From: Nonomuraea rhodomycinica | GTDB lineage: Bacteria; Actinomycetota; Actinomycetes; Streptosporangiales; Streptosporangiaceae | Reading direction: 5' to 3' | Assembly: GCF_013363995.1 (NCBI RefSeq) | Contig: NZ_JABWGO010000010.1 | Coordinates: 248,001-312,000 of the forward strand | DNA length: 64,000 nt | Part shown: piece after piece, positions 9,342 to 17,527 of the stretch | Layout of the letters: every line of letters begins with the position of its first letter | Numbering within the stretch: position 1 is the stretch's first letter | Program-made: the position numbers and the translations under genes | The notes under the pieces: generated by a model | What the model saw: the letters and a program-made list of their open reading frames with translations, nothing else | Told to the model about the DNA's origin: nothing | Database searches by the model: none

Positions 9342-9651
9342 CCGTGGGTTCCACGGGCCTGGCCGGCCAGGTGAGAAGGATCGCCCTCGCCACGCAGGCC
9401 CGCCCGCGCCCCGTACGGCCCGGCGGGCCTCAAGTGCCTTGATCGGCCATATGCGATGGCCTCGGTCGGTCACTGCGTGGATCGGACCGGATGTTCCTGG
9501 ATTGAGGCGCCTCTTCCCATGCCAGCAGAGCTGCACGTGGGCAGGCACCGACAAACCTCATCAGGAAGCCCGATGCCGCCAGGGCTGCCCTTCACCGCCC
9601 ACCAGCAACCAGGCAGCCCCATCTGCACGGCGGGTGAGCCGTACGGCAGGT

Positions 9652-9717
9652 GAGCCGCAGGGTGCACAGCGGACCGCCGCCGGGACGGACCCGCACAAAG
9701 CGGAGGACCGCAGGAAG
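9652..9717. repeat. 66-bp direct repeat, copy 1
   Basis: The copy starts gagccgcagggtgcacagc and ends cggaggaccgcaggaag. It is identical to 9808-9873, 156 bases further on. Confidence 0.9.
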
Positions 9718-9807
9718 AGGACGAAATGACCCCGATCCTGGGCGGGCCCGATCGCGGATGAGCCGGATCGCGGGCGAGCCGGACCGTGGGCGAGCCGGAC
9801 TGTGGGC

Positions 9808-9873
9808 GAGCCGCAGGGTGCACAGCGGACCGCCGCCGGGACGGACCCGCACAAAGCGGAGGACCGCAGGAAG
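9808..9873. repeat. 66-bp direct repeat, copy 2
   Basis: This copy is identical to 9652-9717. The last 17 bases (cggaggaccgcaggaag) recur once more immediately after it, at 9874-9890, which suggests slippage or unequal crossing over. Confidence 0.9.
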
Positions 9874-10040
9874 CGGAGGACCGCAGGAAGGGGAGGACGC
9901 GAAATGAGCCCGATCGTGGGCGGGCCGGACCGTGGGTGAGCCGGACCCTGGATGAGCGGGACCGTGGGCGAGCCGGAAAGTGGGCCAGCCGGAAAGTGGA
10001 CGAGCGGGATGCGGATCACCCATTGATGCGGATCACACGA

Positions 10041-11510
10041 TCAATGGATGATCGCCAGCATCACATCCGCAGCCGCCGGACGGTCCTCCGGAGCCTTCTG
10101 GAGGCACGATCCCACGATCTTCCGTAAGCCGGGCGGCAGCGGCGACAGGTCCGGGTGGAACGTCAGCACCCTGTGGAAAACCGCCGGCACCGTGTCCTCG
10201 CCGAACGCCGGCCGTCCCGTGGCCGCGAACATCATCGTCACCCCCCAGCTGAACACGTCCGACGACGGCCCCACCGCCGCCCCCGTCAACTGCTCGGGCG
10301 ACATGTACGGCGGGGTGCCGACCATCTTCCCCGACGTCACCGTCACCTGGTCGAGCGCCCGCGCGATGCCGAAGTCGATCACCCGCGGCCCGTCGTTCCC
10401 GATCAGCACGTTGCTCGGCTTGAAGTCACGATGCACGACCCCGGCCTTGTGGATGGCGGCGAGCGCCCCGGCTGTGGATAACGCCAGCCGCGTGAGGCCG
10501 TCCTCGTCGCGCGGACCGTGGTTGCGCACGAGTTGCTCCAGTGACGGCCCCTCCACGTACTCGCTGACGATGTACGCGTGCTGCCCGCTGATGTTCACGT
10601 CCAGCACCCGGGCCGTGGAGAACGTCGCCACCCGCTGCGCCGCCTCCACCTCGCGGGCGAAGCGGGCGCGAGCCGTCTCGTCGACCAGGTCGTGCAGCAC
10701 CTTCACCGCCACGCGCGCGCCGCTGGGCGCCTGCGCCAGGTAGACGGCGCCCTGCCCGCCCCGGCCGAGCGATCGCAGCACTCGGTAAGGCCCGATCCAC
10801 TCCGGCTCCCCGGGACTCCGCTGGTCGTAGGTCGGCGAGGTGGTGCGCTGGTGGATGTCGGGCGCGGGAGCATGCCGGCCCGGGCCCTGATGGACGCCCG
10901 GTCCGGGGATCTGATGCGAGGACGGACTCCGGTGGATGTCGGGCGTGGGAGTGTGATGCGCGGCGGGGTTCGGCGCGGGGGTGTGCCGGGCCGGGCGCTG
11001 CCGGATGTCGGGCGCGGGAGTGTGCGGGGCCGAGTCCCGGCGGACGTCGGGCCGGGAAAAGCGTGGGTCGACGTCGGGCCGGGAAAAGCGCGGGTCGGGA
11101 CTTCGGCGGAGGTCGGGCGGAGGAATGTACGGAGGGGGGCTCTGGCGGCTCGCTTCGCCCATGGACGCCGGCTGGCTCAGATGCCGGGCCCTGACCAAGC
11201 GCGGCACGAGGATGGCGGAGTGGATGACGCCGCCCAGCCAGGTCACGACCAGGGCGAGCGAGACGAGAGAGGACATCGGCTCCGGGATGTCCTCGAACGT
11301 GTCGTACGCGAAGATGACGATGAGGAACGAGCCCACGCACACGGTGTAGAACGCGGCGGCGATGACCTGCCACACGCTGCGCAGCCAGAACGCCGCGAAC
11401 GCGATCGTGAACGGCGTCAGCATCCCGCACGTCAACAGCGGCAGGGCGGCCCACAGCACCGCGGCGGCCCACGCCAGGCCACTGGGATCGCGCCTCCGGC
11501 TGTTCAACAT
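10041..11510 (-). CDS. Membrane Ser/Thr protein kinase with N-terminal membrane domain
   Basis: The 489-residue protein starts with about three hydrophobic segments (roughly 14-105). A long linker of Pro/His/Arg repeats follows (PAPDIHQ, RFSRPDV and similar). The C-terminal half, from about 238, is a Hanks-type kinase with the loop GRGGQGAVY, the Lys of VAVKVL, the catalytic HRDFKPSN, DFG and SPEQ. Actinobacterial PknB-type kinases usually have the kinase first and the membrane segment after it, so the order here is reversed. It is transcribed against the nuo genes and sits inside their cluster. Substrates are unknown. Confidence 0.9.
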   Translation of the reverse strand: MLNSRRRDPSGLAWAAAVLWAALPLLTCGMLTPFTIAFAAFWLRSVWQVIAAAFYTVCVGSFLIVIFAYDTFEDIPEPMSSLVSLALVVTWLGGVIHSAILVPRLVRARHLSQPASMGEASRQSPPPYIPPPDLRRSPDPRFSRPDVDPRFSRPDVRRDSAPHTPAPDIRQRPARHTPAPNPAAHHTPTPDIHRSPSSHQIPGPGVHQGPGRHAPAPDIHQRTTSPTYDQRSPGEPEWIGPYRVLRSLGRGGQGAVYLAQAPSGARVAVKVLHDLVDETARARFAREVEAAQRVATFSTARVLDVNISGQHAYIVSEYVEGPSLEQLVRNHGPRDEDGLTRLALSTAGALAAIHKAGVVHRDFKPSNVLIGNDGPRVIDFGIARALDQVTVTSGKMVGTPPYMSPEQLTGAAVGPSSDVFSWGVTMMFAATGRPAFGEDTVPAVFHRVLTFHPDLSPLPPGLRKIVGSCLQKAPEDRPAAADVMLAIIH

Positions 11511-11560
11511 GCCGGAAGGCTATCGCCCCACTCTGGTTCATATCGGCTGTGGAGCCATCT

Positions 11561-11601
11561 TGTGGATAACCTCCCGATAACCTGTGGATAGCTGTGGAAA
11601 A
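11561..11601. promoter_or_regulatory. Cluster of DnaA-box-like 9-mers
   Basis: Three closely spaced 9-mers of the tgtggaNNN type lie between the divergent kinase and nuoI genes: tgtggataa (11561-11569, the exact complement of TTATCCACA), tgtggatag (11583-11591) and tgtggaaaa (11593-11601). A fourth weaker one (tgtggagcc) lies near 11548. Similar boxes occur inside the neighbouring genes at 10473 and 13303. DnaA binding is inferred from the sequence alone. Confidence 0.5.
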
Positions 11602-11661
11602 ACTGGGGACAACGCGACCGGCGCATTCACGTGCGCGGCCAAGTGCGCAATGATGATGACC

Positions 11662-13458
11662 ATGGCGCGGATACCGGGTGTTGGGTTGGCGAAGGGACTC
11701 TCCGTCACCCTCCGGCACATGCTGCGCAAATCCGTCACCCAGCAATATCCCGAGGTCAAGCCGGATCTCCCTCCGCGCAGCCGCGGCGTCATCGCCCTGG
11801 TCGAGGAGAACTGCACCTCCTGCATGCTCTGCGCCCGCGAATGTCCCGACTGGTGCATCTACATCGACTCGCACAAGGAGACCCTTCCGGCGCCTGAGGG
11901 CGGCCGCCCCCGTCAGCGCAACGTCCTCGACCGCTTCGCCATCGACTTCTCCCTGTGCATGTACTGCGGGATCTGCATCGAGGTGTGCCCGTTCGACGCG
12001 CTGTTCTGGTCTCCCGAGTTCGAATACGCAGAGGGCGACATCCGCAACCTGCTGCACGAGAAGGACCGCCTCGCCGCCTGGGTGCCCACGGTGCCCCCTC
12101 CTCCGGCCCACGACCCCGGCGCGGAGCCCCCCAAGGAACTCGCCGCCGCCCCACGCCGCCCCGCCGCAGGTCCCCGGGCGACAGGCACACCCGCCGGCGG
12201 TCGGACGGCGGGCACTCCCGCCGCACCTCGCACGGGGGATGCGCCCAGCCCCGCGCGCTCAAGGGGTACGGCGTCCGCCCCCGCCACGAGTACGCCCTCC
12301 GAACCCGGCGCGACAGATACGTCCGCTGAATCCCGGGCGACGGGTACGTCTTCCGGATCCCGCACAGGAGACGCGCCGGGCGGCCCCGCACGAGAGCCGG
12401 CCCGACGCCCGGCTGCGGCCGAGGACTCCGGCGCACCGGAAGGCTCGCCCCGTACGGTGGAACCACGCGCGACTCCTGCCAGCGAGGACGTTCCCAGAGA
12501 GCATGCCTCCAGGGAGGGTGTCTCCAGGGAGGATGCCCGCACTACCGAAGCGCAGGCTCCCAGACCTTCACCGGCCTCGCCCACGCCTGAGCCGCACTCC
12601 ACGGACCCCGCGGATGCCACGCCCACGCCCGAGTCACGCTCCACCGGTACCGCGCAGGACACGTCGGCGCCCGAGCCGCGCTCCATGGGTACCGCGCGGG
12701 AGGCGCCGAGGCCCGAGTCGGGCTCCACGGGTACCGCGCAAGACGCGCCGAGGCCCGAGTCGGGCTCTGCCGGTGCCGCGAAGGGTGCGCCGACGGCGGA
12801 GTCTCGCGTGGCCGAACCGACCCAGGAAGCCGGCGCATCATCCGGCGCGGCGCCCGGACCCCGTACGACCGGCCCCCTCCCGGGGACTCCGGGACACTCC
12901 TCTCAGATCGAGGAGCCAGGACAAGGAGCAGGAGCCGACAAGCCGGGCCGCGCGTCGGGCGCCCCGGAGAGGCCGGCCCGGACCACGGGCAGAACACGCA
13001 TGGCGAACGTCCGTGGCATCCGCCCGCCCGGCGCCCTCCCCGCGCCGCCTTCGCCTGCCGACAAGCCGGCCACGTCACCCATCCCGGAAGACCGCCCTTC
13101 AGGGCCGTCCAAGGGCGACACTTCCGCCGCGACCGCCCCCGAGCCGCAGCAGCCGGAGCCGGGCAGCGGCGCTCCTGCCTCCCGAAATCCTGAACAGCCC
13201 GAACGGCCCGAAGAGGGCCTATCCGCGGGAACCGCCCAAGGCGCCCAAGGGGAAGGCGGGGCCCTGGAACCGTCATCCACAGCCCCTTCATCCGGCGAAG
13301 AGTTGTCCACAGCCTCGGGCGAGCCGCAGCCGAACCCCGGTCCAGAAGAGCAGACTTCTGGCCCGAGGCCGCGCAGGCGCCGGATGGCCGATCCTCGCTC
13401 CATCCGCCCGCCCGGGCGTCTCGACCCTGACGACCCAAGGGAGCCTGAGGAGGAGTAG
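11662..13458 (+). CDS. nuoI: NADH-quinone oxidoreductase subunit I with a very long disordered tail
   Basis: The first 155 or so residues are a normal NuoI with two [4Fe-4S] ligand sets, CTSCMLCARECP and CMYCGICIEVCP, which hold clusters N6a/N6b of the peripheral arm. The next 440 residues are low-complexity Pro/Ala/Thr/Ser/Glu/Gly with recurring phrases such as PESRSTG and PESGSTG. They end with two copies of an RMAxxRxIRPPGxL motif, so the protein is about 600 residues against the usual 150-220. I take ATG 11662 (MARIPG) as the start. ATG 11650 is possible, and neither has a strong ribosome site. The stop overlaps nuoJ by one base. Confidence 0.9.
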   Translation: MARIPGVGLAKGLSVTLRHMLRKSVTQQYPEVKPDLPPRSRGVIALVEENCTSCMLCARECPDWCIYIDSHKETLPAPEGGRPRQRNVLDRFAIDFSLCMYCGICIEVCPFDALFWSPEFEYAEGDIRNLLHEKDRLAAWVPTVPPPPAHDPGAEPPKELAAAPRRPAAGPRATGTPAGGRTAGTPAAPRTGDAPSPARSRGTASAPATSTPSEPGATDTSAESRATGTSSGSRTGDAPGGPAREPARRPAAAEDSGAPEGSPRTVEPRATPASEDVPREHASREGVSREDARTTEAQAPRPSPASPTPEPHSTDPADATPTPESRSTGTAQDTSAPEPRSMGTAREAPRPESGSTGTAQDAPRPESGSAGAAKGAPTAESRVAEPTQEAGASSGAAPGPRTTGPLPGTPGHSSQIEEPGQGAGADKPGRASGAPERPARTTGRTRMANVRGIRPPGALPAPPSPADKPATSPIPEDRPSGPSKGDTSAATAPEPQQPEPGSGAPASRNPEQPERPEEGLSAGTAQGAQGEGGALEPSSTAPSSGEELSTASGEPQPNPGPEEQTSGPRPRRRRMADPRSIRPPGRLDPDDPREPEEE

Positions 13459-14153
13459 TGACCGAGGCGGTGCCCTCCTATCTGTCGCCCACCGGGCAAG
13501 AAATCGTGTTCTTGCTGCTGGGTGCGGTGGCGGTCGGATCGGCGCTGCTCGTCGTCACGACCCGCCAGCTCGTCCACGCGGCCCTGTGGCTCGTGGTCTG
13601 CTTCGGCGCGCTCGCCGGGTGCTACCTCGTGCTGACGGCGGAGTTCGTCGCCTGGGTGCAGGTCCTCATCTACGTGGGCGCCGTGGTGGTGCTCATGCTG
13701 TTCGGCATCATGCTCACCCGGGCCCCGATTGGCCGCTCCGCCGACCTCGACAGCGGCAACCGGCTCGTCGCCGCGCTGGTCGCCGCGGCCACGGCCGCCG
13801 TCCTGGTGACGGTGGTGGTCGACGGTTTCCGCACGGCCTACGCACCCCTCAGGCCGGGACAGGGCGCGGCCAAGGAGCTCGGGGCCAGTGTGTTCAGCAC
13901 GTGGGTGCTGCCATTCGAGGCGCTGTCGGTGCTGCTGCTGGCCGCCCTGATCGGCGCCATCGTCCTGTCCCGCACGGACATCCCGGGCGGCGACTCCCCG
14001 TCCTCGGCGAACACCTCGGACATCTCCGCGCCGCCGATCCCGCCGCCCGGCTCTCCTCCTGTCCACCCTCAAGAGCCCGGAGACGAGTCCCACGGGACAG
14101 GCCGATCGTCCAGCAGCCCTGAGCCGCCGACGCACCGCACCGGGGGGCGTTGA
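13458..14153 (+). CDS. nuoJ: NADH-quinone oxidoreductase subunit J
   Basis: The 231-residue membrane subunit has five hydrophobic segments in its first 170 residues. It carries the conserved third-segment stretch WVQVLIYVGAVVVLMLFGIML, which contains the pi-bulge helix known from this family. The last 60 residues are a Ser/Pro-rich tail. It begins with GTG that shares its first base with the nuoI stop and ends in TGATG with nuoK. Confidence 0.93.
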   Translation: MTEAVPSYLSPTGQEIVFLLLGAVAVGSALLVVTTRQLVHAALWLVVCFGALAGCYLVLTAEFVAWVQVLIYVGAVVVLMLFGIMLTRAPIGRSADLDSGNRLVAALVAAATAAVLVTVVVDGFRTAYAPLRPGQGAAKELGASVFSTWVLPFEALSVLLLAALIGAIVLSRTDIPGGDSPSSANTSDISAPPIPPPGSPPVHPQEPGDESHGTGRSSSSPEPPTHRTGGR

Positions 14154-15172
14154 TGCACATCGTCTACCCGGCCGTCGTGTCGGCGCTCCTGTTCTCCATC
14201 GGTGTGTACGGCGTGCTCGCCCGCCGCAACACGATCCTCGTGCTGATGTCCGTCGAGCTGATGCTCAACGCCGTCAACCTCAACCTCGTCGCGTTCGATG
14301 TGTGGCTGCGCGACCGGCTGCACAGCGGTCAGGTGCTCACGCTGTTCGTCATCGTCATCGCGGCGGCGGAGGTGGGTCTTGGCCTGGCCATCATCCTGGC
14401 CCTCTACCGCAACCGCAGGACCGTCGACATCGATCGCCTCCGTGAGCTGTCCGAGCCGCCGACATACGCCCCGCCCCCGTCCGCCGACTCCCCGCAGCCC
14501 CCATCGATCGCCCCATCCCGGGAAGCCGTAGAGGGCGCCGAGTCCTCTTCGGCAGCTCCAAGCGCCTCATCCCCAGCTCGAAGCGCCCCAGCCCCGCTGG
14601 CCGCAGCTAGCCCCCAATCCCCATCGGCAGAGCTCAGCGCCTCCTCCGCGCTGGCTGCAGAGAGCGTCGAGTCCGCATCGGCAGGGCAAAGCGCATCATC
14701 CCCCCTGGCCGCAGGGAGCGCGCGGTCCCGGTCCGAGCCCCGGTCCGAGTCCAGGTCCGGGTCCAGGTCCGAGTCCCACTCCCAGTCTCCATCGACAGCG
14801 TCAGGCACCACGCCTCCAAGAGGCCCCGAAAGCGCCTCCCCTGAGGCCCCACAAGGTGCCAACGCCGCGGGGCCGATCGATGAGGAGCTCGCCCAGCAGT
14901 CCGCCGCGCGACGCGACACCATCGGCAACGGGCGTGACCAGGCAAATCGGCTGAGCGATGGCGACCAAGCCACGCCGTCAGCCGACCAAACCACGCGGCC
15001 AGGCGACCAAACCTCACCCTCAGGCGACCGAACTTCACCCTCAGGCGACCAGGATGCCGAGGCCGGAGGCGGTGACGGGGCCACACGGACCACCGACGAG
15101 TCCGCCCCGCCACGAAACGCCGACCCAGCCGCCCAACACGAACGCGACGCCGAGCGAGGAGGCAACCGGTGA
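14153..15172 (+). CDS. nuoK: NADH-quinone oxidoreductase subunit K with a long C-terminal tail
   Basis: The first 100 residues are a complete NuoK. It has three membrane segments, with the membrane glutamates in MSVELMLNAVNLN and IAAAEVGLGLAI that belong to the proton path. About 240 residues of Ser/Ala/Pro/Glu-rich sequence follow, including an SESRSGSRSES run and repeated Q-(A/T)-T-x-x-S-x-D phrases. The family normally ends near residue 100. ATG at 14153 overlaps the nuoJ stop and is preferred over the TTG one codon upstream. The stop overlaps the nuoL GTG. Confidence 0.9.
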   Translation: MHIVYPAVVSALLFSIGVYGVLARRNTILVLMSVELMLNAVNLNLVAFDVWLRDRLHSGQVLTLFVIVIAAAEVGLGLAIILALYRNRRTVDIDRLRELSEPPTYAPPPSADSPQPPSIAPSREAVEGAESSSAAPSASSPARSAPAPLAAASPQSPSAELSASSALAAESVESASAGQSASSPLAAGSARSRSEPRSESRSGSRSESHSQSPSTASGTTPPRGPESASPEAPQGANAAGPIDEELAQQSAARRDTIGNGRDQANRLSDGDQATPSADQTTRPGDQTSPSGDRTSPSGDQDAEAGGGDGATRTTDESAPPRNADPAAQHERDAERGGNR

Positions 15173-17271
15173 CGACCTTCCCGCTTCTTGCCGTGCTCCT
15201 GCCGTTCGTCGCCGCTGCGGCAGGCCTTCTCCTGTCCCGCGCCCGCCGCCCGGCGGGTACGTACGGTCAGAGCCGTACGACCACGGCCGCCCCGTCTGGA
15301 GGGCCGACGTCGGGTGGTGCGGCCGGCTCTGGAGGGCGGGCGTCGGGTGGTGCGGCCGATTCTGGGGGGCCGACGTCGGGTGGCGCGGCTGGCTTTGGAG
15401 GGCGGGCGTCGGGTGGTGCGGTCGGCTCTGGAGGCCCCGCGCCAGGCGATGGCCCGGCCGGAACGGAAGGTGATCCGAGGGCGCATCGGCGGGCGGCCTG
15501 GTTCGCCGTGCTGCCGACCGCCGTCTCCGCCGTCCTGGCCATCGCGCTGGCCTGGACGCCCGGCTTCGCCTATCTTGCGGACGCCGCTCCCGGGCGACCC
15601 GTGGGCCACACCTACGGCACGATCGTCACCGGCGGCATCCCCATCTCCCTGACACTCCAGGCCGACGACCTCTCCGCCGTGCTGGGCGTCCTCGTCACGC
15701 TGGTCGCGCTGGCCGTACAGGTCTACTCCGTGGGCTACCTCCACGACGACCCGCGCTACCCCTCCTACAGCGCGTTCGTCAGCCTGTTCACCAGCGCGAT
15801 GCTGCTCGTCGTCTACGCCGGCGACCTCCTCGTCCTCTACGTGGGCTGGGAGATCATGGGGCTCTGCTCGTACCTGCTCATCGGCCACTGGTGGGAGGAC
15901 CGCGCCAACTCCCGGGCGGCGGTCAAGGCGTTCCTGGTCACCAGGCTCGGCGACGTCGGGTTCCTGTTCGGGCTGTTCACGCTCGGCCTCGCCGCGGGCA
16001 GTTTCCGCATCTCCGACGTGCTGTCCAAGGTGCCCGAGATGTCCGTGGCCACGCTCGTGACCGCCACCCTGCTGCTGCTCGCCGGGGTGGCGGGCAAGAG
16101 CGCCCAGGTGCCGCTGCACACCTGGCTGCCCGACGCCATGGCGGGTCCCACGCCGATCAGCGCGCTGATCCACGCCGCCACCATGGTCGCCGCCGGCATC
16201 TTCATCGTGGCCCGGCTCTTCCCGGCGTTCGCCGCGGCCCGGCCCACACTCGACGTGCTGGCCGTCATCGCGGCCCTCGGCATGCTCGGCGCCGCCCTGG
16301 CGGCACTCGCCCAGGACGACCTCAAACGCGTGCTCGCCTACTCCACGATCAGCCAGCTCGCCTACATGGCGGGCGGTCTGGCGGCCGGCTCGGCGAAGGC
16401 CGCGATCTTCCATCTGCTCACCCACGGCGCGTTCAAGGCGCTGTTGTTCCTGTGCGCGGGTGTCGTCATCCACCACGTCGGCGCCAACCTGATGAGCCGG
16501 ATGGGCGGCCTGCGACGCTCGCTGCCGGTGACGTTCGCGGCGATGACCGTGGGATTCGCCGCGCTGATGGGCCTGCCGCCGGCCAGCGGCTTCTTCAGCA
16601 AGGACGCCGTGCTGGCGGCCATGGAGGGCGCGCTCGCCGGCGGCGGCCTCACCGACGCCGCCGCCCTGCTCCTGTACGGCTGCGCGCTCGCGACCGTCGC
16701 CGTCACCGGCGCGTACGCCACCAGGGCGTGGCTGCGCACGTTCTTCGGCGAGAGCAGGACCGTCGTCGCCCTGCCCGAGCCCGAACCGGGCACGGCCCAC
16801 GTCATCGACGTGCGGGAGGGACCGCCGACGATGCTCGTGCCGGTCGCGCTGCTGGCGGTCCCGGCGTTGCTGCTCGGGTTCGCCGGCGGCGTCCACGTCG
16901 ACCTCGGGGTGGCGGTGGTCGGGGTGGTGCTGGCCGTGCTCGGCGCCGGGGTGGTGTACGCGGTCTGGCGCTCGGCGCCGCTCGCCGACCCGGCCCGGCT
17001 GCTGGGGCCGCTGCGTGTGCCGTGCGAGCGCGCGTTCTACGTGGACGCCCTGTACGCCGCCGTGTTCGCGCGGCCCGTCCTGGCCATGGCCCGGCTGGTC
17101 GTCAGGACCGACGACGTGGTCGTCGACGGCGCCGTACGCGGCTCCGGCCAGGCGGCGCGCGGACTGTCGGGGGTGCTCCGCCTCGCCCAGAACGGCAACG
17201 TCCAGCTCTACGTGACCGGGCTGCTCGCCGGACTGCTGCTGATCGCGGTGGGGGCGGTGGTGTTCACATGA
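15169..17271 (+). CDS. nuoL: NADH-quinone oxidoreductase subunit L with Gly/Ser repeat loop
   Basis: This antiporter-like subunit of 700 residues belongs to the proton-pumping membrane arm. The conserved core is clear: VGWEIMGLCSYLLIG, KAFLVTRLGDVGF, the Lys/His path KSAQVPLHTWLPDAM and LAYSTISQLAYM. Between the first and second membrane segments (about residues 30-105) there is a repeat loop of GGPTSGGAA and GGRASGGAA units, encoded by near-identical 30-bp repeats at about 15297-15450. The family has no such loop. It starts with GTG overlapping nuoK. Confidence 0.93.
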   Translation: MTTFPLLAVLLPFVAAAAGLLLSRARRPAGTYGQSRTTTAAPSGGPTSGGAAGSGGRASGGAADSGGPTSGGAAGFGGRASGGAVGSGGPAPGDGPAGTEGDPRAHRRAAWFAVLPTAVSAVLAIALAWTPGFAYLADAAPGRPVGHTYGTIVTGGIPISLTLQADDLSAVLGVLVTLVALAVQVYSVGYLHDDPRYPSYSAFVSLFTSAMLLVVYAGDLLVLYVGWEIMGLCSYLLIGHWWEDRANSRAAVKAFLVTRLGDVGFLFGLFTLGLAAGSFRISDVLSKVPEMSVATLVTATLLLLAGVAGKSAQVPLHTWLPDAMAGPTPISALIHAATMVAAGIFIVARLFPAFAAARPTLDVLAVIAALGMLGAALAALAQDDLKRVLAYSTISQLAYMAGGLAAGSAKAAIFHLLTHGAFKALLFLCAGVVIHHVGANLMSRMGGLRRSLPVTFAAMTVGFAALMGLPPASGFFSKDAVLAAMEGALAGGGLTDAAALLLYGCALATVAVTGAYATRAWLRTFFGESRTVVALPEPEPGTAHVIDVREGPPTMLVPVALLAVPALLLGFAGGVHVDLGVAVVGVVLAVLGAGVVYAVWRSAPLADPARLLGPLRVPCERAFYVDALYAAVFARPVLAMARLVVRTDDVVVDGAVRGSGQAARGLSGVLRLAQNGNVQLYVTGLLAGLLLIAVGAVVFT

Positions 17272-17527
17272 CCGGCGGCTTCAGGTCGGACCTGGTGTCG
17301 CTGGCTCCGGTGTTGCGGCGGTGGTGTTCGCATGTTGGGCGCGCTCCAGGTCGGCCCGTGTCGCGGGCTCGGGCGTTGCGGCGGTGGTGGTCGCATGATG
17401 GCCGGGCTGCAGGTCACATCGGGTGTGGCGGACTCCGTTGTGGCGGCGGTGGTGTTCGCATGATGGGCGGGCTGCAGGTCGGACCTGGTGTGGCGGGCTC
17501 GGGCGTTGCGGCGGTGGTGTTCGCATG
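17254..17527. repeat. Five copies of the nuoL end / nuoM start junction, period 63-65 bp
   Basis: The phrase gcggtggtgttcgcatgatg (with variants) starts at 17254, 17318, 17381, 17446 and 17511. The first copy is the 3' end of nuoL and the last is the 5' start of nuoM, so the 250-bp spacer looks like repeated duplication of that gene junction. Each copy carries an ATG or ATGATG in a similar setting. Confidence 0.85.

Larger units (their letters stand above)
9342..10040. other. Repeat-rich non-coding stretch between GNAT and kinase genes
   Basis: About 700 bases have no convincing gene. They contain two perfect 66-bp direct repeats and a run of degenerate 16-bp units (variants of gagccggaccgtgggc) between roughly 9755 and 10010. 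Open frames across this stretch have repeat-driven, low-complexity translations and no family features. Confidence 0.65.

Noticed and set aside
9561..10019. Protein-coding reading of the repeat region on the minus strand
   Set aside because: The translations are runs of SGSP/SPTVRLA-type repeats produced by the tandem DNA units, with no start signal or known domain.
14404..16896. 830-codon open frame on the minus strand over nuoK and nuoL
   Set aside because: It is antisense to conserved nuo genes. Its His/Arg/Glu-rich sequence is what the complement of GC-rich membrane-protein genes gives.
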